DNA of 38,086 nucleotides from JAHFUI01 sp041485905 (GTDB taxonomy: Bacteria > Acidobacteriota > Vicinamibacteria > Vicinamibacterales > CAVVIG01), in contig JBGPKK010000030.1 of the NCBI GenBank assembly GCA_041485905.1, positions 1 to 38,086 on the forward strand. The letters are read 5' to 3'. Numbering within the stretch: the stretch's first letter is position 1; every line of letters begins with the position of its first letter. The position numbers and the translations under genes were made by a program. Below, piece by piece: positions 8,327 through 16,052 of the stretch. Below the pieces are notes generated by a model that saw nothing but the letters and a program-made list of their open reading frames with translations, was not told where the DNA came from and made no database searches.

Positions 8327-9160
8327 TCACTTGCGGCAGTTCCCGCCTTCGCAGCGGTTGTTTTCCTGGCACACCATCTCGTACAGGCCGGTCTTCTCCC
8401 ATTCGGGGTGCAGCTTCATCTCCCAATCGACCGACCAGGGAGCCGTGAAGATCTTCGGGTCGTCTACGGTGAACTGATAGGAGATGGTGTTCGCATCCGT
8501 ACGTCGCAGGCGCTCAATCGTATGGAACGCGTCGGTGTGCATCCGGTACTCTTTCGGATTCTGGTAATACCAGTCGTCGAGCGACCATCGCTTGTAGTTG
8601 GTGGCGTCGATCACCAGCGTGTCGCCTTCCCAGCGTCCGACGGGATCGCCATAAAACGTCGGCTCGATATCCTTCAGATGCGCGCGACCGTCGAGCGGAA
8701 TCAGGCGCGTCACCCGCATGAACTCCGTCACCATGACGAGATTCTTCTGGTTCTGTACGATCTGAATGGGATACGGCCCGAGGAACGCCGAAGGAAAACC
8801 CGACGGCATGCAGAACGCGCGCGGCTCGTCCTTGCGAGGATCGCCGGTGCGCGGCTCGTAGAACAAGGCTTCGCCGCCAGGCCTGAACGGGGCCATCCTG
8901 GCTTTGTCAAAAACAGTCGCGCCGCCACCCCTACTCCCCGGCGCCTTCGGTGTGTCCCAGATGCCGGATAAGTCCGGCTTGCCGTCCACCGTGCGAGGGA
9001 TCGGCCCGGCCGCCTGTTTCCCTGCATCCTTCCCCCCATCTGTCAACGGCGCGCTTGACCGGCCGGCTGCCTGTCCGCCGGCAAGAACGGGCACGAACCC
9101 AAGAGAGCATGCGGCGACACCGGTCAGCACCGCGACGATCGCGCCCAGATGTCTTCTCAT
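8327..9160 (-). CDS. Secreted DUF6152-partner protein, copy C (277 aa)
   Basis: Third copy of the partner family. The start at 9160 follows GGGGAGA with 6-base spacing and opens a signal peptide (MRRHLGAIVAVLTGVAACSL); the cysteine inside this stretch is not in a clean lipobox. Conserved core: GKPDLSGIWDTP, FCMPSGFPS, LIPLDGRAHLKDIEP, GRWEGDTLVIDATNY, HTIERLRR, TVDDPKIFT and YEMVCQENN. Both family cysteines are kept, and further cysteines sit in the C-terminal tail (CEGGNCRK). It is the second gene of its unit, 27 bp downstream of the DUF6152 gene at 9188-9598. Function unknown; likely periplasmic. Confidence 0.85.
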   Translation of the reverse strand: MRRHLGAIVAVLTGVAACSLGFVPVLAGGQAAGRSSAPLTDGGKDAGKQAAGPIPRTVDGKPDLSGIWDTPKAPGSRGGGATVFDKARMAPFRPGGEALFYEPRTGDPRKDEPRAFCMPSGFPSAFLGPYPIQIVQNQKNLVMVTEFMRVTRLIPLDGRAHLKDIEPTFYGDPVGRWEGDTLVIDATNYKRWSLDDWYYQNPKEYRMHTDAFHTIERLRRTDANTISYQFTVDDPKIFTAPWSVDWEMKLHPEWEKTGLYEMVCQENNRCEGGNCRK

Positions 9161-9187
9161 CGTGAATCTCCCCGACACTACGTGTCG

Positions 9188-9598
9188 CTATTTGTCGGAC
9201 TTCGGGAGCGCATCCTCGGCCGACGCGGTAAAGACCCGCCGACCGTCGGGAAACGTGACGACTCCACCCGACCCGTTGTTCGAGCCGTCTCGCGCCCGGA
9301 AGCCTTCGACGACGATCGTGTCCCCGGCTTTCAGCGCATTCTTGGTGATGCCGCGCCGTTGCAGGACGCCCGGAGGACCTCCCGAGAAGCCCCAGTTCGT
9401 GACGTTGCCGTTCTCATCCTTCACATCGACGAAAAACCAGATGTGCGGATTCGTCCATTCAATTTTGGTGACGACGCCGGTCACTTTGAGGGGCTTGGAA
9501 TTGTCGTACTCCGCTGCAAACGAATGATGCGCGACGGCCGGCGCCACGGCCATCACCATCCACAGACCACCAACCATCACGCCCAGATGTGCTCTCAC
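9188..9598 (-). CDS. DUF6152 family secreted protein, copy C (136 aa)
   Basis: GTG start at 9598 preceded by GGAGGAAA at suitable spacing. The signal peptide ends in VAPAVA and is followed by HHSFAAEYD; a predicted AVA cleavage leaves His-His at the N-terminus, and the NPH histidine is again mature residue 29 (TNPHIWFFVDV). The C-terminal strand is DGRRVFTA. It forms an operon with partner copy C. Its closest relative in the window is copy A (HHSFAA, NPH followed by WFF). The conserved spacing of the three histidines across three diverged copies is the best functional clue available. Confidence 0.85.
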   Translation of the reverse strand: MRAHLGVMVGGLWMVMAVAPAVAHHSFAAEYDNSKPLKVTGVVTKIEWTNPHIWFFVDVKDENGNVTNWGFSGGPPGVLQRRGITKNALKAGDTIVVEGFRARDGSNNGSGGVVTFPDGRRVFTASAEDALPKSDK

Positions 9599-9649
9599 GG
9601 TTGTTTCCTCCGTCGTGATTGGACGATATACGCCGCTCCGGGCGCGATG

Positions 9650-12049
9650 TCAACGTTTCGTGCGGGCGCTTGGCACGGCGTTCCACGGATCCTCCGGCCA
9701 GGGATGCTTCGGGTACCGGCCGCGCAACTCCTTCCGCACGTCTGGATAGGTCCGATCCCAAAAGCTCCGAAGATCGCGCGTAACTTGAACGGGCCGTCCG
9801 TTCGGGGCGAGCAAAGAAAACACCACAGGCACGCGGGCGGGACCGAGACGTGGAGTCTCGCCGAGCCCGAATAGTTCCTGCAGCTTGACGGCGGCAGAGA
9901 CGCCGCCGTCGGCGCTGTACTCGAGCCTCACCGTCCGGCCGCTCGGCACCGCGATCGACTCCGGCGCGTCGCGATCCAGCGCGCGCGCAACATCCGAGTC
10001 CACCGCCCGCGCGAGGTGCACATCGTCGAGCGAGCGGGCGCCGCGCGCCCCGATGCGGACAAGAACATCGACGTTCGCTCGTCGACCGGCGAAGGCAAGT
10101 CGTCGCAGCAATTGCTCATCGACCGCGCGCGGTCCGCGCTCGATCCAGGCATCGGTCAGCAGTCCGGCCGCGATCTCGGGGTCGGGCTTCGTGGGCGTCT
10201 CGGCGAGGACCAGCGCGTCATAGCGATCAATCTTCGAAGCGCGGACCACTCCGGCAAGTCGATCGAATCGATGGACGATTTCCGAGTGGTTCGGTTGCAG
10301 CCATTCACGCTCGACACGGCTTGCGAGACGAATGCGCGCTTCGTTCGGTGCTCCCTGAAGGGGATGGCCAGTTTGAACGTCGAGCGCAACGAGGAATTCG
10401 CCGTCGCGCACGCCGCTTTCCGGCCCGATGACCGCGCCCGCGCCTGAAGCCAGGCGGACCCGAGACGACAGGGGCTCGCGACGCTGGGCAACCCGGTCGG
10501 GGTAGCCGGAGAGGATGGCCCGGCGGAAGTCGCTTTCGGAAAGGGTAAAAAGGGGTCGGGTCTCTTTTTCGGTCCGCGTCAGGCTCTCGCCCTTGCCGGC
10601 GACGGTCTGTCCGCGCGGCAAAATTGGGGCCAAAGGAAAAAGACTCCCGACCCCTTTTTCGATGTCGCGGGCGACGGCCTGCACATGCCACGGCGCGGCG
10701 GCCCAGTCGTCGAGCGCCGACAGCAGATCCGAGGTCGTCGACGACAACCGGGCCGGCAGGTAATGCCGCTCCGACAGCAGCGCGCACGCCTGCGCCATTT
10801 CGCGGGCGCCGCCCGCCGCGACGAGCATCCGCGCCAGCCGCGGATGAATGGGCAGCCGGCGGACCTGGTCACCGAGCTCGGTCAGCTTCCGGTCTCGCAA
10901 GGCGCCGAGGCGGTTCAGCAGATTCACGGCTGCGTCGATTGCCTCCTCGGGCGGCCGCTCGAACCATTCGAGGGTCGCGGGATCCCCGCCCCACGCGATG
11001 ACATCGAGCACGGTGGCGGACAAGTCGACGCGGTGAATCTCCGCCTCCCGATGCGGCCGCAGGCGATCGCGCGGCTCCCACAATCGCCAGACGATACCCG
11101 GCGCGAGTCGCCCCGCGCGCCCTGCCCGCTGATCCGCCGAATCCGCAGTGATCCGCTCGAGGTCCAGGCTGTCGATGCCGCGCTCGGCGTCGTAGCGCGC
11201 CACCTTGTGCCAGCCGGAGTCGACGACGGCGGTGATGCGCGGAACGGTGACCGACGTCTCGGCGACATTCGTGGCGACGACGATCCGGCGCCGCGGCGAC
11301 GAAGGATGGAGGGCCGCGTCCTGCGCGCTCGCATCGAGCGATCCGTGGAACGGCACAATCTCCACAGACTCCCGGCCGACACGCGTCTCCAGGTCACCAA
11401 TCGCCCGACGAATTTCCGAGGCTCCAGGCAGGAAGCAGAGCACGTCACCTGGCGAGCCGTCGAGCGCGTGGACGGCGGCGCTTGCGACCGACTCCTGCGG
11501 CGCGTAGCGGATCTCGATCGGAAACATCCGTCCTGGAACGTCGACGATGGGACAGCCGTCGAGGAATGAGGCCACGGGGGCGGCGTCGATCGTGGCGGAC
11601 ATGACGACGATTCGCAGCTCGCTTCGTGCGCGCCACGCCTGTTTGGCCAGCGCAATCCCCACATCGGCGTGGACGCTGCGCTCGTGGAACTCGTCGAGCA
11701 CGATCGTGCGGAATCGGGACAGCAGCGGATCGCGCTGAAGCCGAGCGGTCAGCACGCCTTCGGTGACGACGAGGAGCTGCGTGTTGGCGGTGAATCGTCG
11801 CTCGAAACGAATCTGCCAGCCGACTTCGCGTCCGATCGTCCAGCCGCGTTCGGCCGCGATCCGCGTAGCCACGGCCCGCGCGGCGACCCGGCGAGGCTGT
11901 AAGAGGATGACCGGCCCATCGTCGATGAGGGCGGGAGGGACTCGCGTGGTCTTTCCTGCACCAGGCTGCGCCGTCACCACGACGGCACGCGATCGCCGAA
12001 CGTGATCGACGATCCCATCGACGTAGGAATCGATTGGAAGAATGACCAA
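9650..12049 (-). CDS. hrpB: ATP-dependent helicase HrpB
   Basis: DEAH-box RNA helicase family protein. Seen: Walker A AQPGAGKTT (about residues 27-35), LDEFHE motif II, MSATID motif III, TNVAETSVT, motif VI QRAGRAGR, a helicase-associated region, and the HrpB C-terminal signature YPKHPWPEDP. Full length at 799 aa (E. coli HrpB is 809). The start is a TTG at 12049, three bases after the msrA stop, with an in-frame TAG directly upstream; no strong ribosome-binding site, so coupling to msrA is likely. Oddity: residues about 464-501 are encoded by an inverted pair of a dispersed repeat (10547-10659), a low-complexity-looking insert between the conserved VARDIEKGVG and SDFRRAILSGYPDRVA blocks. Confidence 0.93.
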   Translation of the reverse strand: MVILPIDSYVDGIVDHVRRSRAVVVTAQPGAGKTTRVPPALIDDGPVILLQPRRVAARAVATRIAAERGWTIGREVGWQIRFERRFTANTQLLVVTEGVLTARLQRDPLLSRFRTIVLDEFHERSVHADVGIALAKQAWRARSELRIVVMSATIDAAPVASFLDGCPIVDVPGRMFPIEIRYAPQESVASAAVHALDGSPGDVLCFLPGASEIRRAIGDLETRVGRESVEIVPFHGSLDASAQDAALHPSSPRRRIVVATNVAETSVTVPRITAVVDSGWHKVARYDAERGIDSLDLERITADSADQRAGRAGRLAPGIVWRLWEPRDRLRPHREAEIHRVDLSATVLDVIAWGGDPATLEWFERPPEEAIDAAVNLLNRLGALRDRKLTELGDQVRRLPIHPRLARMLVAAGGAREMAQACALLSERHYLPARLSSTTSDLLSALDDWAAAPWHVQAVARDIEKGVGSLFPLAPILPRGQTVAGKGESLTRTEKETRPLFTLSESDFRRAILSGYPDRVAQRREPLSSRVRLASGAGAVIGPESGVRDGEFLVALDVQTGHPLQGAPNEARIRLASRVEREWLQPNHSEIVHRFDRLAGVVRASKIDRYDALVLAETPTKPDPEIAAGLLTDAWIERGPRAVDEQLLRRLAFAGRRANVDVLVRIGARGARSLDDVHLARAVDSDVARALDRDAPESIAVPSGRTVRLEYSADGGVSAAVKLQELFGLGETPRLGPARVPVVFSLLAPNGRPVQVTRDLRSFWDRTYPDVRKELRGRYPKHPWPEDPWNAVPSARTKR
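10547..10659. repeat. Inverted pair of type 1 repeat inside hrpB
   Basis: Left arm 10547-10570 and right arm 10636-10659 are 24 bp each and match in inverted orientation at 22 of 24 positions, around a 65-bp centre. The same core recurs as a single arm at 6311-6333. The reading frame stays open through both arms and the centre, giving SLFPLAPILPRGQ and ETRPLFTLSE in the helicase. It looks like a REP-type palindromic unit inserted in frame. Confidence 0.75.
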
Positions 12050-12052
12050 CGA

Positions 12053-12700
12053 CTATCGGCTGACCGCAACTCCAACCGGGCAGGTCACGCCAGTCCCGCC
12101 CAGACCGCAATAGCCGTTGGGATTCTTGGCGAGGTACTGCTGATGGTAATCCTCGGCGTAGTAGAACTCGGGCGCTGGAAGGATTTCGGTCGTGATCGGG
12201 CCGAAGCCGGATGCGGACAAGCGCTTCTGATACTCGTCGCGCGAGGCTTCGGCCGCGCGCCGCTGATTGTCGTCTTCGTAATACATGCCGGATCGGTACT
12301 GCGTGCCGGCATCGTTTCCCTGACGCATGCCCTGGGTTGGATCGTGGCTTTCCCAAAACGTTTTGAGCAGGTCGTCGTACTTGATCTTGTTGGGATCGAA
12401 GGCGACGAGCACGACTTCGGAATGACCGGTCATGCCGCTGCAGACTTCTCGATACGTCGGGTTCGGAGTATGTCCCGCCGCGTAGCCGACTGCCGTCGAG
12501 TACACGCCGGGAAGCTGCCAGAACTTCCGTTCGGCGCCCCAGAAGCAGCCCATGCCGAACATCGCGCGAGCCAGTCCGCCCGGAAATGGCGGCTCCAGCC
12601 GGTGACCGTTTACGGCGTGCGCGGCGGGCACTGGCATCCGCGCGTCGCGACCCGGCAGCGTTTCGGCTTTCGAAGGGATCTTCAGCGATTTCGTAAGCAT
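12053..12700 (-). CDS. msrA: Peptide-methionine (S)-S-oxide reductase MsrA
   Basis: Reduces the S epimer of methionine sulfoxide in oxidised proteins. Start at 12700 preceded by GGAGAG. Seen: the catalytic motif GCFWG with Cys52, then AVGYAAGHTPNPTYREVCSG, GHSEVV, and the family block SGMYYEDDNQ; a C-terminal GYCGLGGTGVTCPVG supplies two likely resolving cysteines. Length 215 aa, with about 45 residues before the catalytic domain and no clear signal peptide, so probably cytoplasmic. It lies immediately upstream of hrpB (3 bp). Its ribosome-binding site sits at the edge of a dispersed repeat (12703-12739). msrB is elsewhere (25239-25628). Confidence 0.93.
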   Translation of the reverse strand: MLTKSLKIPSKAETLPGRDARMPVPAAHAVNGHRLEPPFPGGLARAMFGMGCFWGAERKFWQLPGVYSTAVGYAAGHTPNPTYREVCSGMTGHSEVVLVAFDPNKIKYDDLLKTFWESHDPTQGMRQGNDAGTQYRSGMYYEDDNQRRAAEASRDEYQKRLSASGFGPITTEILPAPEFYYAEDYHQQYLAKNPNGYCGLGGTGVTCPVGVAVSR

Positions 12701-12702
12701 TA

Positions 12703-12739
12703 CACTCTCCACCACGGAGGACACAGAGGACGCGGAGAA
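12703..12739 (+). repeat. Dispersed repeat type 2, copy 1
   Basis: Contains ACTCTCCACCACGGAGGA followed by CACAGAGGAC. The first 28 bp are identical to the copy at 14306-14333. It sits three bases upstream of the msrA start codon, and the minus-strand end of the repeat (GGAGAG) serves as the likely msrA ribosome-binding site. Confidence 0.7.
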
Positions 12740-12760
12740 GAAGCCCTGTGGTTATTGTAC

Positions 12761-13531
12761 TCAGCGCGCGATCTTGATGATCGCGAACGTCGCCCCCTGC
12801 GGATCCGCGAGCATGGCAAAACGTCCGACGTTGGGAATATCGCTCGGCCCCACATTCACACGGCCGCCGAGCTGCTTCGCCTTCTCCGCCCGGCCGTCGC
12901 AATCGTCGACCTGGAAGTACGGCATCCAGTGCGGCGGCACGTTGCCCCATTTTTCGTCAATCTTCATCATCCCGGCGTCCGGCGTCGCGCCGACGCTGAA
13001 TTCCGTGTACTCCGGGCTGACCTTCGCCTTCCAGCCAAATAGTTGCGTGTAGAACTTTTCCGCCGCAGCCGTGTCACGCGTCATCAGCTCGGTCCATCCC
13101 AGCGCGCCGGGCTCTCGCAGGATCTTGGCGCCCACGTGCCGGCCGGCTTGCCAGACAGAAATCGCGGCGCCGGTCGGATCCTGCAGCACCGCCATGCGTC
13201 CCGCGTCCATCACATCGAACGCCGGCGCGAGGACCTTCGCGCCAAGCTGCTGCGCGCGCTTCACTGCTTCGTCCGCATTCGCCACGGACACGTACGCATT
13301 CCAGTGCGGTGGCGCGCCACTCTGCCGCTCCTCGAGCCGCATGCTATAGGCGGCAGCGACGTCCAGCCCGCGCACCTTGAACATCGAGTACGTTTCGGTG
13401 GGTCCGATCGGCTGCTCGCTGACGTCCCATCCGAACAGCTCGCGATAAAACGCGACCCCATTGTTCTGATCCGGGGTCGACAGCTCAGGCCAGCAGAACG
13501 TCCCGGGCGCGTGAGAAGAAAATTCAGACAT
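12761..13531 (-). CDS. VOC (glyoxalase-fold) family protein with two domains
   Basis: Two tandem VOC domains of about 120 residues each, giving 256 aa. Domain 1 begins GTFCWPELSTPD and contains FYRELFGWDV, then QDPTGAAISVWQ; domain 2 has GWTELMTRD, FYTQLFGWKA and ADPQGATFAIIK. The repeat-and-motif pattern resembles the CFP30B/hydroxylase-type VOC proteins often annotated as glyoxalase or bleomycin-resistance-like; the substrate cannot be told. The start at 13531 (MSEFSSHAPG) was preferred to the much longer upstream frame, which is arginine/serine-rich noise. No signal peptide, so cytoplasmic. Same strand as msrA and the esterase gene, but separated from msrA by a 60-bp gap with a repeat. Confidence 0.85.
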   Translation of the reverse strand: MSEFSSHAPGTFCWPELSTPDQNNGVAFYRELFGWDVSEQPIGPTETYSMFKVRGLDVAAAYSMRLEERQSGAPPHWNAYVSVANADEAVKRAQQLGAKVLAPAFDVMDAGRMAVLQDPTGAAISVWQAGRHVGAKILREPGALGWTELMTRDTAAAEKFYTQLFGWKAKVSPEYTEFSVGATPDAGMMKIDEKWGNVPPHWMPYFQVDDCDGRAEKAKQLGGRVNVGPSDIPNVGRFAMLADPQGATFAIIKIAR

Positions 13532-13565
13532 CGTGACCCCCGTGTCCTGGGTGGTGGCTAGGTTT

Positions 13566-14369
13566 TCACTTCCGCGCCGTCTTGAAGAGCTCGACGAGCG
13601 CGCGCGTGAACGACTCGTTGTACTCATGGCCGCCGTCGTAGGAGCACAGCGTGACGGGCGCCGCCGAGCACGCGTTGGCGACGAAGCAACCCGGCGCGCC
13701 GCTCCTGGGCGGGGCGCTGCATCCATTGCGCGACGACCACGCCGCCGCGGCTTCGACCGCTTTTTCGTACCCGATGGTCGAATCGCGCAGACCGTGGCTG
13801 AGGATCACGGGCCGGGCCTCCGGCGGCGTGCAGGCGAGACTCCCAGATGCGATGGCCACGCCCGCGATGATGCCGGCTCGCTCGCACGCCAGCACGCTCG
13901 CCAGCCCCGCGCCGTTCGAGTACCCCATCACGAACACGCGCTTCTCGTCGACGCAGTGGTTGGCGCGCAGCCAGTCGAGCATCGAATCGAAGAAGGCGAC
14001 GTCGCGGTCGCCGAGGTCGCCAGGCCGGCTCTGCCACGCCGGCTGGATGCCGCCAGCGCCAAAGCGCGGCATCCCGTCCGCGTAGACCGCCATCGCTTCC
14101 GGCCACACCCTGGGAATGGGCACGCGACCCTGCATGTATTGCGCGTTCATGCCGAAGGGGTGGAACAGGAAGATGACCGGTCCAGGCGTGCGCGCGTCGT
14201 ACTTGGCAGGCAGCCGCACGACGAACGTGCGCGTGAAGGCGCCGACCTTCAGCTCCACGGTTCCAGAGGGTCCCGGTGTGCCGCTGCATGTCGCGGCTGC
14301 GGCAAACTCTCCACCACGGAGGACACAGAGGACACAGAGGATCAAACCAGTGCGAGACCTTCGTGTCAT
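13566..14369 (-). CDS. Secreted alpha/beta-hydrolase, PHB depolymerase/feruloyl-esterase-like
   Basis: Exported esterase of the poly(3-hydroxybutyrate) depolymerase-like group. Seen: oxyanion-region HPFGMN, nucleophile elbow GYSNGAG with Ser151, candidate acid Asp196 in HGLRDSTIGYE, and His248 in YDGGHEYNE. Six or more cysteines in the mature part suggest disulfides and export. Length 267 aa. The start at 14369 overlaps the upstream YdeI-like stop as ATGA, with GGAGG eight bases before it. Unusual: the signal-peptide core LILCVLCVLRGGEF is encoded by the dispersed repeat at 14306-14340. Natural substrate (polyester or plant ester) cannot be decided from sequence. Confidence 0.85.
   Translation of the reverse strand: MTRRSRTGLILCVLCVLRGGEFAAAATCSGTPGPSGTVELKVGAFTRTFVVRLPAKYDARTPGPVIFLFHPFGMNAQYMQGRVPIPRVWPEAMAVYADGMPRFGAGGIQPAWQSRPGDLGDRDVAFFDSMLDWLRANHCVDEKRVFVMGYSNGAGLASVLACERAGIIAGVAIASGSLACTPPEARPVILSHGLRDSTIGYEKAVEAAAAWSSRNGCSAPPRSGAPGCFVANACSAAPVTLCSYDGGHEYNESFTRALVELFKTARK
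14306..14340 (+). repeat. Dispersed repeat type 2, copy 2, inside a signal peptide
   Basis: Shares its first 28 bp exactly with 12703-12730 (ACTCTCCACCACGGAGGA and onward) and continues with a second GACACAGAGG unit. Read on the minus strand it encodes the hydrophobic heart of the esterase signal peptide. Confidence 0.7.
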
Positions 14370-14953
14370 TTCATGAACCTCCAGTTCTGCGGCTTCCCCT
14401 CTGCGATCTGCTGGATGGCCGCCTGCAGCCGGCGCGTTCGTGTTTCCTCGCGCTTGGCGTCCGTGATCCACTCCACGTACTCGCGCTTGTGGCTGGGAGG
14501 GAACTTGTCGAAGGCGATATGCGCCTTTCTGTTCTTTCGCAACGCGGAGGCGAGATCACCGGGCACCGCGATCGGTTTCGCCGGACCGCGCGGCGTCCTC
14601 GGCGCTTTGTCGCCCTCGTCAATCAGCGCCATGGCCTTCTTGATGTAGCCGGTCAGCGTCTTTTTCGACGGAAGGTCCGACAGCTTCGTCACCCGGCCGA
14701 ACTGCCCCATCGCGTCGCCGCGCGCGTCGCCAACAACCCGGCGGTTCCAGAAGCCAAACGTTGCATGCTGCTTGAACGACGCCATCCCGCACAGGATGCC
14801 CTTGTACATGAAGGCCGGGGAGCTCCACTTCATCGCCTCTTCGCAGTCCGGACACGCGTCGTGCACGGTCTCGCGCAGCTGATTCAGAATTGGTTTGGCG
14901 AAGTCAGCCGCCTTCGCGATATACGCATCGACGCGAGGATCGCGCTTCCCCAT
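14366..14953 (-). CDS. YdeI/OmpD-associated (DUF1801 plus OmdA-like) protein
   Basis: 195 aa, cytoplasmic. The N-terminal half (RDPRVDAYIAKAADFAKPI, CPDCEEAMKWSSPAF, GILCGMASFKQHATFGFW) is typical of DUF1801; the C-terminal half (AVPGDLASALRKN, FDKFPPSHKREYVEWITDAK, RLQAAIQQIAEGK) is the OmdA-type bacteriocin-protection-like domain. Proteins of this architecture are usually annotated YdeI/OmpD-associated; their biochemical role is not established. The stop overlaps the esterase start by 4 bp, so the two genes are translationally coupled although their products act in different compartments. The ribosome-binding site is weak and lies in an unusual tandem-repeat leader. Confidence 0.85.
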   Translation of the reverse strand: MGKRDPRVDAYIAKAADFAKPILNQLRETVHDACPDCEEAMKWSSPAFMYKGILCGMASFKQHATFGFWNRRVVGDARGDAMGQFGRVTKLSDLPSKKTLTGYIKKAMALIDEGDKAPRTPRGPAKPIAVPGDLASALRKNRKAHIAFDKFPPSHKREYVEWITDAKREETRTRRLQAAIQQIAEGKPQNWRFMK

Positions 14954-14979
14954 ACTTTGAACTTCGAACTTCGAACCTT
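14954..14979. repeat. Short tandem repeat in intergenic leader
   Basis: The 26-bp gap holds near-perfect 7-bp tandem units (TTGAACT, TCGAACT, TCGAACC). It forms the leader of the YdeI-like gene on the minus strand and separates it from the SnoaL-like gene. Confidence 0.45.
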
Positions 14980-15990
14980 TCAGTTGCCGCTCAGGCCTCC
15001 GGACCAGGGCGAGTTCAGATGATAGGACACGCCGGGACCGACCATTTCGACGCGGCGGATCTTGCCGCTCTCGATGAGGAATGCCTCGGTCACCAGAATG
15101 CTGGCTGGCCGATTGAATCCTCTGAACGTGTATTTCTGGCCGGTCGACAGCACGCCTTCGTTCACGGTCCCTTGATCGAACACGGCGTGCGACCAGACGA
15201 CGCCGCGTTCATTGTCGACCAGCGGGTAGCGGCGACCGTGAATGGCCTGCACCACGAAGTAGTAGCCGAGCTTGAACTGCGACAGACAGTCCATGGCAAA
15301 GGCGTTGATGGTGTTCGGAGGCTCGTTGGCCGGCCTGGGCACGTTCGTGGTGGGCGATCCGTTTTCGATGCGATGGCAGTCGGTGGTGAACGGATAGGTG
15401 CCGGTGCCCTGGATGCCCCTGCCGTCGTTCTTCTGCAGACCCGTGAAGTAGCCGTCAGCGGTGGAAATCATTTGTTGCCGTGAGGGGCGTTGCGCAGGGG
15501 GAATCGACTTGAACCACATATCGTCCGCCTTGCCGGCCTGGTCCATCGCCGCGATGTTGTTAGGGCCGGCGCCGCCCGCGCGGAAGTACACGGATTCGAT
15601 TTCGGTAATGCGCCCGAGCTCGATGCGAAGACGAAGGCTCAAGAGCAGCGCGGCACCGGCCTCCTGCATGGTGCCCATGAACGCGACCTGACCGACTTCC
15701 GGATCGGCGAAGTAGTGTTTGTAGGTGCCGACGCCCGCGGCGGTCTTCCAGAAGCCGTCGCCCACCTTGAGCGCTTGATCGTTCTCCGTGTACTTCACGT
15801 CCTCGGACAGCGGCGCCTGTTTGGGGTCGTGCGCGACGACAGCCGCGAGATACTGGTTCATCACCCCTTCGAGACAGGCGCGATCGCAGTTGAGCGGAAT
15901 AGGTCCGGTGGACGCGTTCACGTGAGTGGTGGAGTAACCGGCGATGACGGCAACGGCCGCGGCGCCGAGGGCAATGAGGATTGCGCGCAT
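14980..15990 (-). CDS. Exported SnoaL/NTF2-like protein (DUF8021-like)
   Basis: 336 aa. The start at 15990 follows GGGAGG and opens a signal/anchor sequence (MRAILIALGAAAVAVIAGY). A short CDRACLEGVMNQYLAAVVAHD segment and the stretch SEDVKYTENDQALKVGDGFW resemble the DUF8021/SnoaL-like domain seen in fungal and bacterial proteins, with GQVAFMGTMQEAG and ITEIESVYFRAGG continuing the alpha+beta cone fold. The second half (YFTGLQKNDGRG ... HAVFDQGTVNEG ... RRVEMVGPGVSYHL) appears to be a second such domain. No catalytic residues can be named. It lies 62 bp downstream of the GcvT-fold gene on the same strand, so co-transcription is plausible. Family placement is from memory of motif patterns. Confidence 0.7.
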   Translation of the reverse strand: MRAILIALGAAAVAVIAGYSTTHVNASTGPIPLNCDRACLEGVMNQYLAAVVAHDPKQAPLSEDVKYTENDQALKVGDGFWKTAAGVGTYKHYFADPEVGQVAFMGTMQEAGAALLLSLRLRIELGRITEIESVYFRAGGAGPNNIAAMDQAGKADDMWFKSIPPAQRPSRQQMISTADGYFTGLQKNDGRGIQGTGTYPFTTDCHRIENGSPTTNVPRPANEPPNTINAFAMDCLSQFKLGYYFVVQAIHGRRYPLVDNERGVVWSHAVFDQGTVNEGVLSTGQKYTFRGFNRPASILVTEAFLIESGKIRRVEMVGPGVSYHLNSPWSGGLSGN

Positions 15991-15998
15991 GAAAGGCC

Positions 15999-16036
15999 TC
16001 CCAATCTTCAAGCTGGAATCTACAATCTGAAATCTC
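15999..16036. repeat. Intergenic low-complexity repeat-like segment
   Basis: A 38-bp AT-richer stretch with imperfect units (ATCTTCAAGCTGGA, ATCTACAATCTGAAATCTC) unlike the surrounding GC-rich DNA. It lies between two co-directional genes and may be another dispersed repeat; only one copy is present in the window. Confidence 0.3.
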
Positions 16037-16052
16037 ACTTCGCCGGCGCGGC

